13,472 nt of DNA. Source: Pseudomonadota bacterium (GTDB lineage: Bacteria > Pseudomonadota > Alphaproteobacteria > Acetobacterales > Acetobacteraceae). Of the stretch, positions 6,097 to 13,472 are shown piece by piece. Position 1 is the stretch's first letter; the number at the start of each line of letters is the position of its first letter. The position numbers and the translations under genes were made by a program. Under the pieces are notes generated by a model. The model was not told where the DNA came from and searched no databases. It was given only the letters and a program-made list of their open reading frames with translations. The stretch is from positions 1 to 13,472 of the forward strand of contig JAJZEG010000265.1 of assembly GCA_021828605.1 (NCBI GenBank), in the 5' to 3' direction.

Positions 6097-8211
6097 ATGG
6101 AAACGCTGAGTTTCGCCATTGAGAAGCGGATTGGGCTGCTGCGGTTTGATGATCGGCAGGCCCGCGTCAATACCATGAATGCGGTTTGGCAAAGCGAGTT
6201 TAACGCGGTGCTGGAGCAGATCGAGGGCCAGCTTTCTGCGCTGGATGGGGTGATTATCACCTCGGCCAAGAAGGGCCATTTTTTTGCCGGGGCTGATGTT
6301 AAATCCTTGCTCGGTCTGACCCGCGATGATGCAAGTGCGGTGTTTGCGCAGGTGGAGGCGATCAAGGCGATGCTGAGCCGCCTTGAGGCTTTGCCGATTC
6401 CGGTGGTGGCGGCGCTGAATGGTACGGCGTTGGGCGGTGGGTTTGAAATTGCGCTCGCCTGCCATCAGCGGTTTTGTGTGGCGGCGGCCTCGGTGCAGCT
6501 TGGGTTGCCGGAAGTCTCGCTCGGCCTGTTGCCCGGCGGCGGCGGGGTGACCAAAATGGTGCGGCTGTTGGGATTGGTGAAATCCCTGCCGATTTTGACC
6601 GAGGGAACTTTGTTATCGCCGCAGGCGGCGCAGGAATTGGGGCTGGTGCAGCTTGTGGCGGATCAGGATGCGCTGATGGACGAGGCGCGGGGTTGGATTG
6701 CGCGCCATGCTAAGCCGGTGCAGCCTTGGCTGGTGAAGGGCTATAAAATACCAGGCGGGACGCCGAGTTCGCCGGGTATCGCACCGATGTTGGCGATGGC
6801 GCCGGCGATGTTGCGGGCGAAAACCCAAGGCTGTTATCCGGCACCGGAGGCGATTTTGGCCTGTGCGGTGGAAGGCGCGCAGGTTGGGGTTGCCGCGGCG
6901 TTGCGGATTGAGTCGCGGTATTTTGCGCAGCTTGCCACTGGAATGGTTGCGCAGAATTTGATCCGGGTGTTTTTGCAGCGCACGGCGGCCAAATCGGCGC
7001 GGAGCGGGATTGGTTTTGCGCCGCGCCGGGTTGGGGTGCTGGGGGCCGGAATGATGGGCGGCGGCATCGCTTTTGCCAATGCGGCGCGCGGCATTGACTG
7101 TGTGCTCAAGGATGTGAGTGCCGAGGCTGCAATGCGGGGCAAGGACCATGGCAAAACGATTGTGGATAAGCGGATCAAGCGCAAAAGACTAACGCTGGCT
7201 GAGGGGGATGCGCTGTTGGCGCGGATTATGCCAACTACCGCGCTCGGTGATCTGGCCGGGTGTGATTTGATCATTGAGGCGGTGTTTGAAGATCCGGGTT
7301 TGAAGGCGCAGGTGATTGCCGAGGCGGCGGCGTTTGTTAGTCAGGATGGGATTTTTGCCTCGAATAGTTCGACCTTGCCGATGACCGGGTTGGCGCACGC
7401 TTTTAGTGATCCGACGCGGTTTGTTGGGCTGCATTTTTTCTCACCGGTCGAGCGAATGGAATTGCTGGAGATTATTCGCGGCAAACAGACCAGCGATGAG
7501 ACGGTGGGCAAGGCGCTCGATTATGCCAGGATGATTGGCAAATTGCCGATTGTGGTGAATGATCGGCGGGGATTTTATACCAGCCGGACCTTTGGCACTT
7601 TTGTGATGGAGGGGGCGGCGATGCTGGCCGAGGGGATTCCGGGTGCCGCGATTGAGCGCGCGGCCTTGATGGTGGGGATGCCGGTTGGGCCGCTGGCGGT
7701 GTTGGACGAGACCTCCTTGTCGCTCGCGGTGCATGTGATGCAGGCCGCACAGGCGGCGGCGGTGGCAGAGGGGCAGGATTACCAGGCGAGCGTGGGTGAG
7801 GCGTTGGTTGCGCGCATGGTGCGCGAGTTTGGCCGGGCGGGTCGGGCGGCGGGGGGTGGGTTTTATGACTATCCCGAGCAGGGTGAAAAGCGGCTTTGGC
7901 CCGGTTTGGTCACGCATTTTGGCAAATCCGGGGTTGCGGTTGACGCAAAGCATCTGGGCGAGCGGTTTTTAATGCGTCAGGCCTTGGAGACGTTGCGTTG
8001 TTTGGTCGAGGGGGTGCTGAATTCGGGGCGGGATGCGAATTTGGGGTCGATTTTCGGGATTGGGTTTCCGGCTTGGACCGGCGGTGCGTGGCGGTTTATC
8101 GAGACGCAAGGATTGGCCGCGTTTACCGCGCGCTGTTCGGCTTTGGCCGATTTGTATGGGGCGCGGTTTGCACCGCCCGATTTACCTTCTGATTGGCAGA
8201 TTGGCGCATGA
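6097..8211 (+). CDS. fadJ: Multifunctional enoyl-CoA hydratase / 3-hydroxyacyl-CoA dehydrogenase (FadJ/FadB type)
   Basis: A 704-residue fusion enzyme of beta-oxidation (numbering from ATG 6097). The N-terminal crotonase domain (about 1-190) hydrates trans-2-enoyl-CoA; HFFAGADV (61-68) and GLPEVSLGLLPGGGG (136-150) are visible, with E117 and E139 at the two catalytic glutamate positions. A linker leads to the NAD-binding 3-hydroxyacyl-CoA dehydrogenase domain, with VGVLGAGMMGGG at about 312-323 and GLHFFSPVERME at about 444-455, H446 being the catalytic histidine. A C-terminal helical domain pair completes the protein. The start follows GAGGAG that overlaps the thiolase stop; the TGA overlaps the ATG of the racemase gene. 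It supplies the hydration and oxidation steps between the acyl-CoA dehydrogenase and the thiolase. Whether a FadB, FadJ or PaaZ-independent homologue is meant cannot be told from sequence alone, but all catalytic residues are intact. Confidence 0.9.
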   Translation: METLSFAIEKRIGLLRFDDRQARVNTMNAVWQSEFNAVLEQIEGQLSALDGVIITSAKKGHFFAGADVKSLLGLTRDDASAVFAQVEAIKAMLSRLEALPIPVVAALNGTALGGGFEIALACHQRFCVAAASVQLGLPEVSLGLLPGGGGVTKMVRLLGLVKSLPILTEGTLLSPQAAQELGLVQLVADQDALMDEARGWIARHAKPVQPWLVKGYKIPGGTPSSPGIAPMLAMAPAMLRAKTQGCYPAPEAILACAVEGAQVGVAAALRIESRYFAQLATGMVAQNLIRVFLQRTAAKSARSGIGFAPRRVGVLGAGMMGGGIAFANAARGIDCVLKDVSAEAAMRGKDHGKTIVDKRIKRKRLTLAEGDALLARIMPTTALGDLAGCDLIIEAVFEDPGLKAQVIAEAAAFVSQDGIFASNSSTLPMTGLAHAFSDPTRFVGLHFFSPVERMELLEIIRGKQTSDETVGKALDYARMIGKLPIVVNDRRGFYTSRTFGTFVMEGAAMLAEGIPGAAIERAALMVGMPVGPLAVLDETSLSLAVHVMQAAQAAAVAEGQDYQASVGEALVARMVREFGRAGRAAGGGFYDYPEQGEKRLWPGLVTHFGKSGVAVDAKHLGERFLMRQALETLRCLVEGVLNSGRDANLGSIFGIGFPAWTGGAWRFIETQGLAAFTARCSALADLYGARFAPPDLPSDWQIGA

Positions 8212-9239
8212 GCATGGCGCGTCCGCTGGAGGGCGTGCGTGTGGTCGAGATCGAGGCGCTGGGGCCGGTGCCGTTTTGTGGCATGATGCTCGCGGATCTG
8301 GGCGCCGAAATTATTCAGGTTGGCAGGCCGGGCAAGCCGCAATTATTCGCGCTGCCGCGCGCGCGCGATCCGGTGCAGCGCGGGCGGGAGCGGGTTGAGT
8401 TGGATTTGAAGGATGCGGCGGGACGCGCTGCGTTGATGCCGTATTTGGCGCAGGCGGATATATTGATTGAGGGGTTTCGACCCGGCGTGATGGAGCGGCT
8501 GGGGCTTGGGCCGGAGGTGTTGCGCGCCGCCTATCCGCGTCTGGTTTATGGGCGGATAACCGGGTTTGGCCAGAGCGGGCCGTTAGCGGCGCGCGCGGGG
8601 CATGATTTGACCTATCTGGCGCTGAGCGGGGCGCTGCACGCGATGGGTCGGGCTGGGGAACGGCCGGTGCCGCCGTTGAATTTGGTTGCCGATTATGGCG
8701 GTGGGGCGATGCTGCTGGCAGTTGGGCTGTTAGCAGCGTTGGTCGGGCGCGGAGTGAGTGGGCAAGGTTGCGTGGTGGATGCGGCGATGATTGATGGCGC
8801 CTCTCTGCTGATGACGCCGTGTTATGCGCTGTTGGCGCAGGGATTATGGGAGGATCGGCGCGGGGTTAATCTGTTGGATGGCGGCGCGCCGTTTTATGAC
8901 ACCTATGAGACGGCGGATGGGCGTTATGTCGCGGTGGCGGCGTTGGAGAAGCAGTTTTTTGCGGAACTGCTCGCGATTTTGGGGATCGGCGCGGAATGGG
9001 GGGTGCGCCAATATGATCGGGCGGCTTGGCCTGCTTTGCGCGCCGCACTGGAGCGGGTGTTTTTGGGGCAGTCGCGCGATCATTGGGAGGCGGTGTTTGC
9101 CGGGAGTGATGCGTGCGTGGCGCCGGTTTTGAGCATGGCGGAGGCGGTGGTGCATGCGCATAATCGGGCGCGCTTGGTGCATGTGCGTGACGGGGCGATG
9201 ATGCGTCCGGCGGCGGCGCCACGGTTTAGTATGGGTTAA
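8208..9239 (+). CDS. Alpha-methylacyl-CoA racemase (CaiB/BaiF CoA-transferase superfamily)
   Basis: A 343-residue member of the CaiB/BaiF superfamily. It opens with PLEGVRVVEIEALGPVPFCG, typical of this fold. Three residues match the catalytic set of the Mycobacterium tuberculosis racemase MCR (H126, D156, E241) with a constant offset of six: H132 in AGHDLTY, D162 in VADYGGG and E247 in ALEKQF. This favours racemase over CoA-transferase. The enzyme interconverts (2R)- and (2S)-2-methylacyl-CoA so that S-specific acyl-CoA dehydrogenases can act on methyl-branched chains. The ATG at 8208 overlaps the FadJ stop (ATGA); an upstream TTG start is possible but unnecessary, and ATG 8214 is an alternative. 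The C-terminus stops soon after PAAAPRFS, slightly shorter than usual. As last gene of the rightward run, it extends the pathway to alpha-branched isoprenoid intermediates. Confidence 0.87.
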   Translation: MSMARPLEGVRVVEIEALGPVPFCGMMLADLGAEIIQVGRPGKPQLFALPRARDPVQRGRERVELDLKDAAGRAALMPYLAQADILIEGFRPGVMERLGLGPEVLRAAYPRLVYGRITGFGQSGPLAARAGHDLTYLALSGALHAMGRAGERPVPPLNLVADYGGGAMLLAVGLLAALVGRGVSGQGCVVDAAMIDGASLLMTPCYALLAQGLWEDRRGVNLLDGGAPFYDTYETADGRYVAVAALEKQFFAELLAILGIGAEWGVRQYDRAAWPALRAALERVFLGQSRDHWEAVFAGSDACVAPVLSMAEAVVHAHNRARLVHVRDGAMMRPAAAPRFSMG

Positions 9240-9928
9240 TCGGCAAAACCGTCGAAGCGGGCGACATCATTGAGCAAGGCGCGGGTGGAGCGGAGCGCAT
9301 TAACCGGGGCGTCTTGGTCGCGATAGCCGATGGCCATGCCGCAGAACAGCATCAGGTTGGGTGGGATGTTCAGGGTTTGATAGACAGTGGGCGCATACAT
9401 CGCCCAGGCTTCTTGGGCGCAGGAATCGAGGCCTGCTTCGCGGAGCAACAGCATGATTGATTGCAGGACCATGCCGAGATCGGAGAATTGGCCGGGGCCC
9501 ATGCCGCGATCAATGAAGCAGAACAGGCCGACCGGCGCGCCGAACAGCTGGAAATTGCGGGCGAACCAGGCGCGGCGGGCGGCTCGGTCGTCGCGCGGGA
9601 TGCCGAGCCGGGCGTACATATCCTCGCCGATTTCGGTGCGGCGGGTTTTGTAGGGCTCGACCAGGGGTGAGGGATAGATCGGGTATTCGCTGGCCTCGCC
9701 GGTGGGGTGGGTGGCGGCGCGGGCGCTGACGGCGGTGATCAGGGCGGTGAGCGGCGCGCCGGTGCAGGCGATCAAGTGCCAGGGTTGCAAATTGCCGCCG
9801 GAGGGGGCGCGGGTGGCTTGGCTAATGATATCGCGGAGCAACGCGCCGGGTACTGGATCGGGGCGGAAGGCGCGGACCGAGAGGCGGCTGTCGAGGGCGG
9901 CGCTGACGGTGGTGGCTTGGTTAGGCAT
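9236..9928 (-). CDS. Nitroreductase-family FMN oxidoreductase
   Basis: A 230-residue protein from the ATG at 9928, chosen because the homologous region starts about there (SAALDSRLSVRAF) and AGGAG lies 11 bases upstream; a longer in-frame ATG at 9985 would add 19 residues with no family match. Motifs are RLSVRAFRPDPVP (FMN phosphate-binding arginines), APSGGNLQPWHL (about 41-52) and the C-terminal GMAIGYRDQDAPVNALRSTR. Family members are dimeric, bind FMN and reduce nitroaromatics, quinones or other acceptors with NAD(P)H; the natural substrate here is unknown. The gene converges with the racemase gene, their stop codons overlapping in TTAA at 9236-9239, so no terminator lies between them. 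No link to the acyl-CoA genes is visible. Confidence 0.85.
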   Translation of the reverse strand: MPNQATTVSAALDSRLSVRAFRPDPVPGALLRDIISQATRAPSGGNLQPWHLIACTGAPLTALITAVSARAATHPTGEASEYPIYPSPLVEPYKTRRTEIGEDMYARLGIPRDDRAARRAWFARNFQLFGAPVGLFCFIDRGMGPGQFSDLGMVLQSIMLLLREAGLDSCAQEAWAMYAPTVYQTLNIPPNLMLFCGMAIGYRDQDAPVNALRSTRALLNDVARFDGFAD

Positions 9929-10053
9929 GGGCGGGATGGCTCCTGGGTGTCGGGTTAGCAAAGAGGGGAATGGCGCGCGGGGCAAGAGGGTAGGGGAATG
10001 GGGGGGCGAAATGAGTAGTTTGGTGAGGCGCGAAAATCCGGTATGGAGCGAAA

Positions 10054-11151
10054 ATGTCGCATAATAGTTTTGGTCATTTATTTCGGGTGACGAGTTGGGG
10101 CGAGAGTCATGGGCCGGCGATTGGCTGTGTGGTGGATGGCGTACCGCCGCGCATTGCGTTGAGTGAGGCGGATATTCAGCCTTATTTGGATCGGCGTCGG
10201 CCCGGCCAGTCGCGCTTTACCACCCAGCGGCGGGAGGCGGATCTGGTGCGGATTCTCTCCGGCGTGTTCGAGGGGCAGACCACCGGCACGCCGATTGCGT
10301 TGCAGATTGAGAATACCGATCAGCGCTCGAAGGATTATGCCACGATTGCCGAGCGGTTTCGGCCTGGGCATGCGGATATTGCGTATCACTGGAAATATGG
10401 GATTCGCGATCCGCGCGGCGGCGGGCGGTCATCGGCGCGTGAGACCGCGATGCGGGTGGCGGCGGGGGCGATTGCGCGCAAGATTTTGGGCGATGGGGTG
10501 AGGATCAGGGGCGCTTTGGTGCAAATGGGGCCGCACGCGATCGATCGGGCGCGGTTCGATTGGGACGCGGTCGAGCGCAATCCGTTTTTTTGCCCCGATC
10601 CGGTGGCGGCGGTGGCGTGGGAGGCGGTGCTGGATGTGGTCAGGCGCGAGGGGTCGTCATTGGGGGCGGTGGTTGAGGTGGTGGCTGAGGGTGTGCCGCC
10701 GGGGTTGGGCGCGCCGGTTTATGGCAAGCTCGACGCGGATCTGGCCGGGGCGATGATGAGCATTAACGCGGTCAAAGGGGTTGAGATTGGCGATGGGTTT
10801 GCCGCCGCCGCGCTGCGCGGTGAGCAGAATGCCGATGAGATGCGGATGCACCCGGACCGGAGCGTGCGGTTTCTGGCTAATCATGCGGGCGGGATTCTCG
10901 GCGGGATTGCGACCGGGCAGCCGGTGGTGGTGCGGTTTGCGGTGAAGCCGACCAGCTCGATTTTGACGCCGGTGCGCAGTGTTGATGCGAGCGGGGCGGA
11001 GGTGATGATCGAGACCAAGGGGCGGCATGATCCGTGCGTGGGGATCAGGGCGGTGCCGGTGGGTGAGGCGATGATGGCCTGTGTGCTGGCGGATCATTGG
11101 CTGCGGCATCGCGCGCAAATCGGGGCGCAGGCTGGGGCGGGGATGCTATAA
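10054..11151 (+). CDS. aroC: Chorismate synthase
   Basis: A complete 365-residue chorismate synthase, which uses reduced FMN to convert 5-enolpyruvylshikimate-3-phosphate to chorismate, the last shared step of aromatic amino acid synthesis. Signature segments are all present: [10 protein letters not shown] (15-24, with H19), DRRRPGQS (46-53), [10 protein letters not shown] with H106, [10 protein letters not shown] (122-131), [13 protein letters not shown] (273-285) and [17 protein letters not shown] (324-340). Length is normal for the family. The ATG follows GGAG with a five-base gap. Upstream lies a 125-bp purine-rich gap shared with the divergently read nitroreductase gene; I see no convincing promoter boxes in it. 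It is a housekeeping gene, so its presence argues that this is chromosome rather than plasmid. Confidence 0.97.
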   Translation: MSHNSFGHLFRVTSWGESHGPAIGCVVDGVPPRIALSEADIQPYLDRRRPGQSRFTTQRREADLVRILSGVFEGQTTGTPIALQIENTDQRSKDYATIAERFRPGHADIAYHWKYGIRDPRGGGRSSARETAMRVAAGAIARKILGDGVRIRGALVQMGPHAIDRARFDWDAVERNPFFCPDPVAAVAWEAVLDVVRREGSSLGAVVEVVAEGVPPGLGAPVYGKLDADLAGAMMSINAVKGVEIGDGFAAAALRGEQNADEMRMHPDRSVRFLANHAGGILGGIATGQPVVVRFAVKPTSSILTPVRSVDASGAEVMIETKGRHDPCVGIRAVPVGEAMMACVLADHWLRHRAQIGAQAGAGML

Positions 11152-11175
11152 AGCATCGCGCTGTTTATGGGCGGG

Positions 11176-11193
11176 TGGTTAACTGATTAACCA
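11176..11193. repeat. 18-bp perfect inverted repeat between aroC and the next gene
   Basis: TGGTTAACTGATTAACCA has 7-base arms around a 4-base centre. It is AT-rich and not followed by a T-run, so it is a poor intrinsic terminator and more likely a protein-binding site for the gene at 11230. The geometry (7-4-7) equals that of the palindrome at 3989-4006, but the sequence is different. Confidence 0.5.
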
Positions 11194-11229
11194 ATAGTAA
11201 TTTGGGCTGGTCTCGCTTATATTTGGCGA

Positions 11230-12456
11230 ATGATGCGTGATTTATCCCAGAGACCGAGTGCTGATGCGCGGCTATTGGCGGATACGAGCCGTTTTTGCTC
11301 GATCCTGGGGATAAAACGCTGGCGCGTGCGGGTCGCAAAGCTGCAAGAGGCGATTAAGGATGGCGCGCGCAGTGGTGCGTTGATCGCGCAGCGCCATGCG
11401 GTGGAGTTGGCTGCGGAAAAATGTCGGCAGGGTGTGGCGTTGACGCGCACCGAGGCGCTGTTGGCGCAGCGGGTGGGCATGGTGTTCCGGGTGTATAAAT
11501 CGCTGTCGGTGGCGGGCCGGGCGCGGTTTGCTGAGCGGCTGGAATTGGCGCTGAGCGGCGATGAGACGGTGATCCCGCTGGTGCATGTGGCGCGCACCGC
11601 TGCTGTGCATGAGGCGTTGGGTTTTGCCGTGCGCCAGAGCGGGTTTGAGGATGGCACGCCGTTTGATTTGTTGATTGAGCGCGAGGGCTGTGCGGCGGAG
11701 GTGGCGTGCGACACGCTATCGGCGGAGGCGGGGCGCACGGTGCATCGCTCGGCATGGATGCGGCTGGTGGACCGGATTGATCCGGATTTGCAGAATTGGC
11801 TGGCCACCCATCCGGGGCGGTATTTGTTGAAAATGACGCTGCCGAAAGGGTTGCGCAGCACTGATGCGAGCGGCACGCCGACCGATGCGTTGGCGTCGTT
11901 GCATCAGCGGATTAGCGCGATGCTGACCCAGTCGCGCCGGGGGGATCATGATGAGGCGGCGGTGTTGCGGCTGGATCCGTTGATGCTGGCGGCGGCGCAG
12001 GCGGATGAAAACGGGTTAATGAAGCAGTTGCGCCGGGAATTTGGGCCGGAGGCGAATTTGGCGGTGACCGGCTCGGGTCAGGGCGTGTTTGTGTTGGCGG
12101 CGCGGGCGGGGAATGAGAATGAGGTGGCGGTGGCGATGCGCCATCGGCTGGCGGCGTTGGCCCCTGCCCGGCTGACTGGCACGCGGCCTGGGATTTTGGC
12201 GATGTTTATCGAGGATACCGATCGGGTTGAGTGGCAGCTTTTGCGCGATCAGCTGACGCTCGAGGGCGAGGCGCGGCAGTTTTTGACCTTTCCCGAAGCG
12301 CGACCGGTGGTGGCGGTGACCTGTGCGTCGCGGCTGGAATTGGGCGTGGAATTGGGCGCGGCGGGGGTTGAGCAGGCGGCGATGCGGTTTCGTAATCCCT
12401 CGCACCCGGCGGCGAAATGGGCGGCTTTGGCGCCGGCGGTGCTCTCGACGGTGTGA
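11230..12456 (+). CDS. Conserved-looking protein of unknown function, possible degenerate PD-(D/E)XK-like core
   Basis: A 408-residue soluble protein that I do not recognise as a named family. No signal peptide, membrane segment or cysteine metal cluster is visible. The N-terminal third (about 30-110) is helical and charged. The centre, PFDLLIEREG (144-153) then AEVACDT (156-162) and RTVHRSAWMRLVDRI (169-183), has the strand-turn-strand-helix layout of a PD-(D/E)XK nuclease core, with D146 and E157 spaced about right. The lysine expected after E157 is missing, so an active nuclease is doubtful. The C-terminal half is rich in alanine, leucine and arginine. Two ATGs (11230 and 11233) can start it; neither has a Shine-Dalgarno. 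Codon use is like that of its neighbours, so the frame is real. Function unknown. Confidence 0.75.
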   Translation: MMRDLSQRPSADARLLADTSRFCSILGIKRWRVRVAKLQEAIKDGARSGALIAQRHAVELAAEKCRQGVALTRTEALLAQRVGMVFRVYKSLSVAGRARFAERLELALSGDETVIPLVHVARTAAVHEALGFAVRQSGFEDGTPFDLLIEREGCAAEVACDTLSAEAGRTVHRSAWMRLVDRIDPDLQNWLATHPGRYLLKMTLPKGLRSTDASGTPTDALASLHQRISAMLTQSRRGDHDEAAVLRLDPLMLAAAQADENGLMKQLRREFGPEANLAVTGSGQGVFVLAARAGNENEVAVAMRHRLAALAPARLTGTRPGILAMFIEDTDRVEWQLLRDQLTLEGEARQFLTFPEARPVVAVTCASRLELGVELGAAGVEQAAMRFRNPSHPAAKWAALAPAVLSTV

Positions 12457-12483
12457 GCGCGGGTGCCGCGTTCACAATAAGTT

Positions 12484-12497
12484 CGTCAATTATGACG
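12484..12497. repeat. Short dyad upstream of the porin gene
   Basis: CGTCAATTATGACG consists of 5-base arms CGTCA and TGACG around ATTA. It lies 35 bases before the preferred porin start, in a 75-base gap. It could be an operator. Its arms are everted relative to the TTGACG-N4-CGTCAA site at 3989-4006, so it is not an obvious second copy. Weak evidence. Confidence 0.3.
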
Positions 12498-12498
12498 C

Positions 12499-12511
12499 GG
12501 AACGGCGTTCC
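12499..12511. repeat. Small hairpin or dyad just before the porin start
   Basis: GGAACGGCGTTCC has 5-base arms around GGC and directly follows the dyad at 12484-12497. In RNA it would be a short, stable hairpin about 20 bases before the start codon, so it could affect translation of the porin; it could equally be a binding site or chance. Confidence 0.3.
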
Positions 12512-12531
12512 TTTATCGGGTTCGATGCGAT

Positions 12532-13472
12532 ATGGCGGCTGCTATGGGCAGTTCAGGGCATGGTGCGCGATTGGGGCGGCGATGGGCGGGATGGGCGGCG
12601 CTGTTAGTGGCGCTGCTGATCGGGGTGGCGCAGGCGCAGGGGGCGCCGGGGTGGTTGGCGGCCAGAGGGGTGCGGCTCGGCGGGTCGGATAGTGAGACCT
12701 TGCTCGGCAATGTGGCCGGGGGGATCAAGACCGGGGCGACGTTGCAGGGCCTGACCTTGGTGACGCTCGATATCAACACTAACAAGGCGTTTGGTTGGCA
12801 GGGTGGCCGGTTTGAGGCGAGTGCGTTGCAAATCCATGGGCGGAGTTTGAGCCCGTATTATTTGGGTGATTTGCAGACCGCGAATGGCAATGAGGCGAGT
12901 GATGGCACGCGGTTATGGACGCTGTGGTACGATCAGCGGTTTGATCGCGGGCGGGTGGATATTAAAATTGGTCAGCAGAGCGTGGATCAGGAATTTATTG
13001 TTAGTAAAAATTCTGGATTGTTTGTGAATACGATGGCGGGTTGGCCGCTGCTGCCGTCGGTGGATTTATATGCGGGCGGGCCGGCTTATCCGCTGTCGTC
13101 GCTGGGCGTGCGACTGCGGGTGAAGCCGCGGCGGGATGTGACGGTTTTGCTCGGGGTGTTTGATGATAATCCGCCGGGTGGGTCGTTTTATCATGATCCG
13201 CAATCGCTGGATGCGGGTGGGGTGGCGTTCAACACGACGACCGGCGCGTTAGTGATGGGGGAGTTGGATGATCGGGTGGATTGGGCGGGGCTGCGTGGGG
13301 CCTATAAAATCGGGTTCTGGTATGATAGCGGGCGGTTTCCGGTGCCGGGGATTGCGCGCAACGGGATGTCACTCGCAGGCCCGTTAAGTGCCGGTGGGGC
13401 GGCGTATAAGCGGCATGATTACAGTGTTTATGGGGTGGTGGATCAGACGGTTTGGGCCTCGCCGAGCGTGTC
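12532..13472 (+). CDS. OprB-family carbohydrate-selective porin, N-terminal part (runs off the right edge)
   Basis: An open frame of 313 codons from ATG 12532 to the window end with no stop, thus a partial gene. The N-terminus has an arginine-rich n-region (RLGRR), a hydrophobic run (WAALLVALLIGVA) and a likely signal peptidase site after AQA, so the product is exported. The mature part matches OprB porins: LLGNVAGGIKTGA, LDINTNKAFGW, ALQIHGRSLSPYYLGDLQT, RLWTLWYDQRF and the KIGQQSVDQEF-LFVNT-FGWP-like (here AGWPLLP) and GGPAYPLSSLGVRLRVKP segments. OprB barrels sit in the outer membrane and let sugars diffuse in. The start could also be ATG 12544; neither has a clear Shine-Dalgarno. It is 75 bases downstream of the unknown gene, and co-transcription is possible. 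Alternating polar and hydrophobic strands fit a beta-barrel. Confidence 0.88.
   Translation, partial: MAAAMGSSGHGARLGRRWAGWAALLVALLIGVAQAQGAPGWLAARGVRLGGSDSETLLGNVAGGIKTGATLQGLTLVTLDINTNKAFGWQGGRFEASALQIHGRSLSPYYLGDLQTANGNEASDGTRLWTLWYDQRFDRGRVDIKIGQQSVDQEFIVSKNSGLFVNTMAGWPLLPSVDLYAGGPAYPLSSLGVRLRVKPRRDVTVLLGVFDDNPPGGSFYHDPQSLDAGGVAFNTTTGALVMGELDDRVDWAGLRGAYKIGFWYDSGRFPVPGIARNGMSLAGPLSAGGAAYKRHDYSVYGVVDQTVWASPSV

Noticed and set aside
6613..7149. 178-codon minus-strand open frame within the FadJ-like gene
   Set aside because: Arginine/histidine/proline-rich translation is typical of the reverse strand of GC-rich coding DNA, and the FadJ frame contains all catalytic motifs here.
8208..9239. 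Formyl-CoA or carnitine CoA-transferase function for the CaiB-family protein
   Set aside because: The His/Asp/Glu set lines up with the racemase MCR at a constant offset of six residues, and the length and context suit a racemase better.
11176..11193. Rho-independent terminator after aroC
   Set aside because: The stem is AT-rich with no following T-run, so a terminator is unlikely.

Overview
The window is GC-rich, about 13.5 kb, and densely packed with genes. It looks like a chromosomal segment of an alphaproteobacterium. The OprB-type carbohydrate porin at the right edge and the general gene style would suit an acetic-acid-bacterium-like lineage (Acetobacteraceae), but that assignment is inference. 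I see no RNA genes, insertion sequences, CRISPR arrays or phage genes.

Left third (1-3921, minus strand): a four-gene operon read leftwards, in the order short-chain dehydrogenase/reductase (SDR), acyl-CoA carboxylase carboxyltransferase (beta) subunit, acyl-CoA dehydrogenase, and an enoyl-CoA hydratase cut by the window edge. The order matches atuB-atuC-atuD-atuE of the Pseudomonas acyclic terpene utilisation (citronellol/geraniol) cluster. The loop that is thought to separate geranyl-CoA carboxylase from 3-methylcrotonyl-CoA carboxylase also carries the geranyl-type glycine. The biotin-carrying alpha subunit is not in view and would be expected to the left.

Middle (3922-9239, plus strand): a divergent gene run encodes a stand-alone SCP2 (sterol carrier protein 2) domain protein, a MerR-family regulator, a thiolase, a FadJ/FadB-type multifunctional beta-oxidation protein and an alpha-methylacyl-CoA racemase. 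The 125-bp gap between the two arms holds an 18-bp perfect inverted repeat (TTGACG-N4-CGTCAA core). Its two halves double as the -35 boxes of back-to-back promoters, each with a 17-bp spacer. One MerR protein at this site could therefore switch both arms together. The left arm would deal with a beta-methyl branch by dehydrogenation, carboxylation and hydration. The right arm would supply ordinary beta-oxidation, epimerisation of alpha-methyl branches and perhaps acyl-CoA carriage by SCP2. Together this reads as an isoprenoid or methyl-branched acyl-CoA degradation divergon.

Right third (9236-13472): a minus-strand nitroreductase-family flavoprotein converges on the racemase gene with overlapping stop codons. 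It is followed on the plus strand by chorismate synthase (aroC), an unrecognised 408-residue protein, and the 5' part of an OprB-like outer-membrane porin that runs off the right edge. These genes look functionally unrelated to the degradation cluster. No stretch longer than 300 bases lacks a gene; the largest gaps are the two 125-bp ones at 3922-4046 and 9929-10053.
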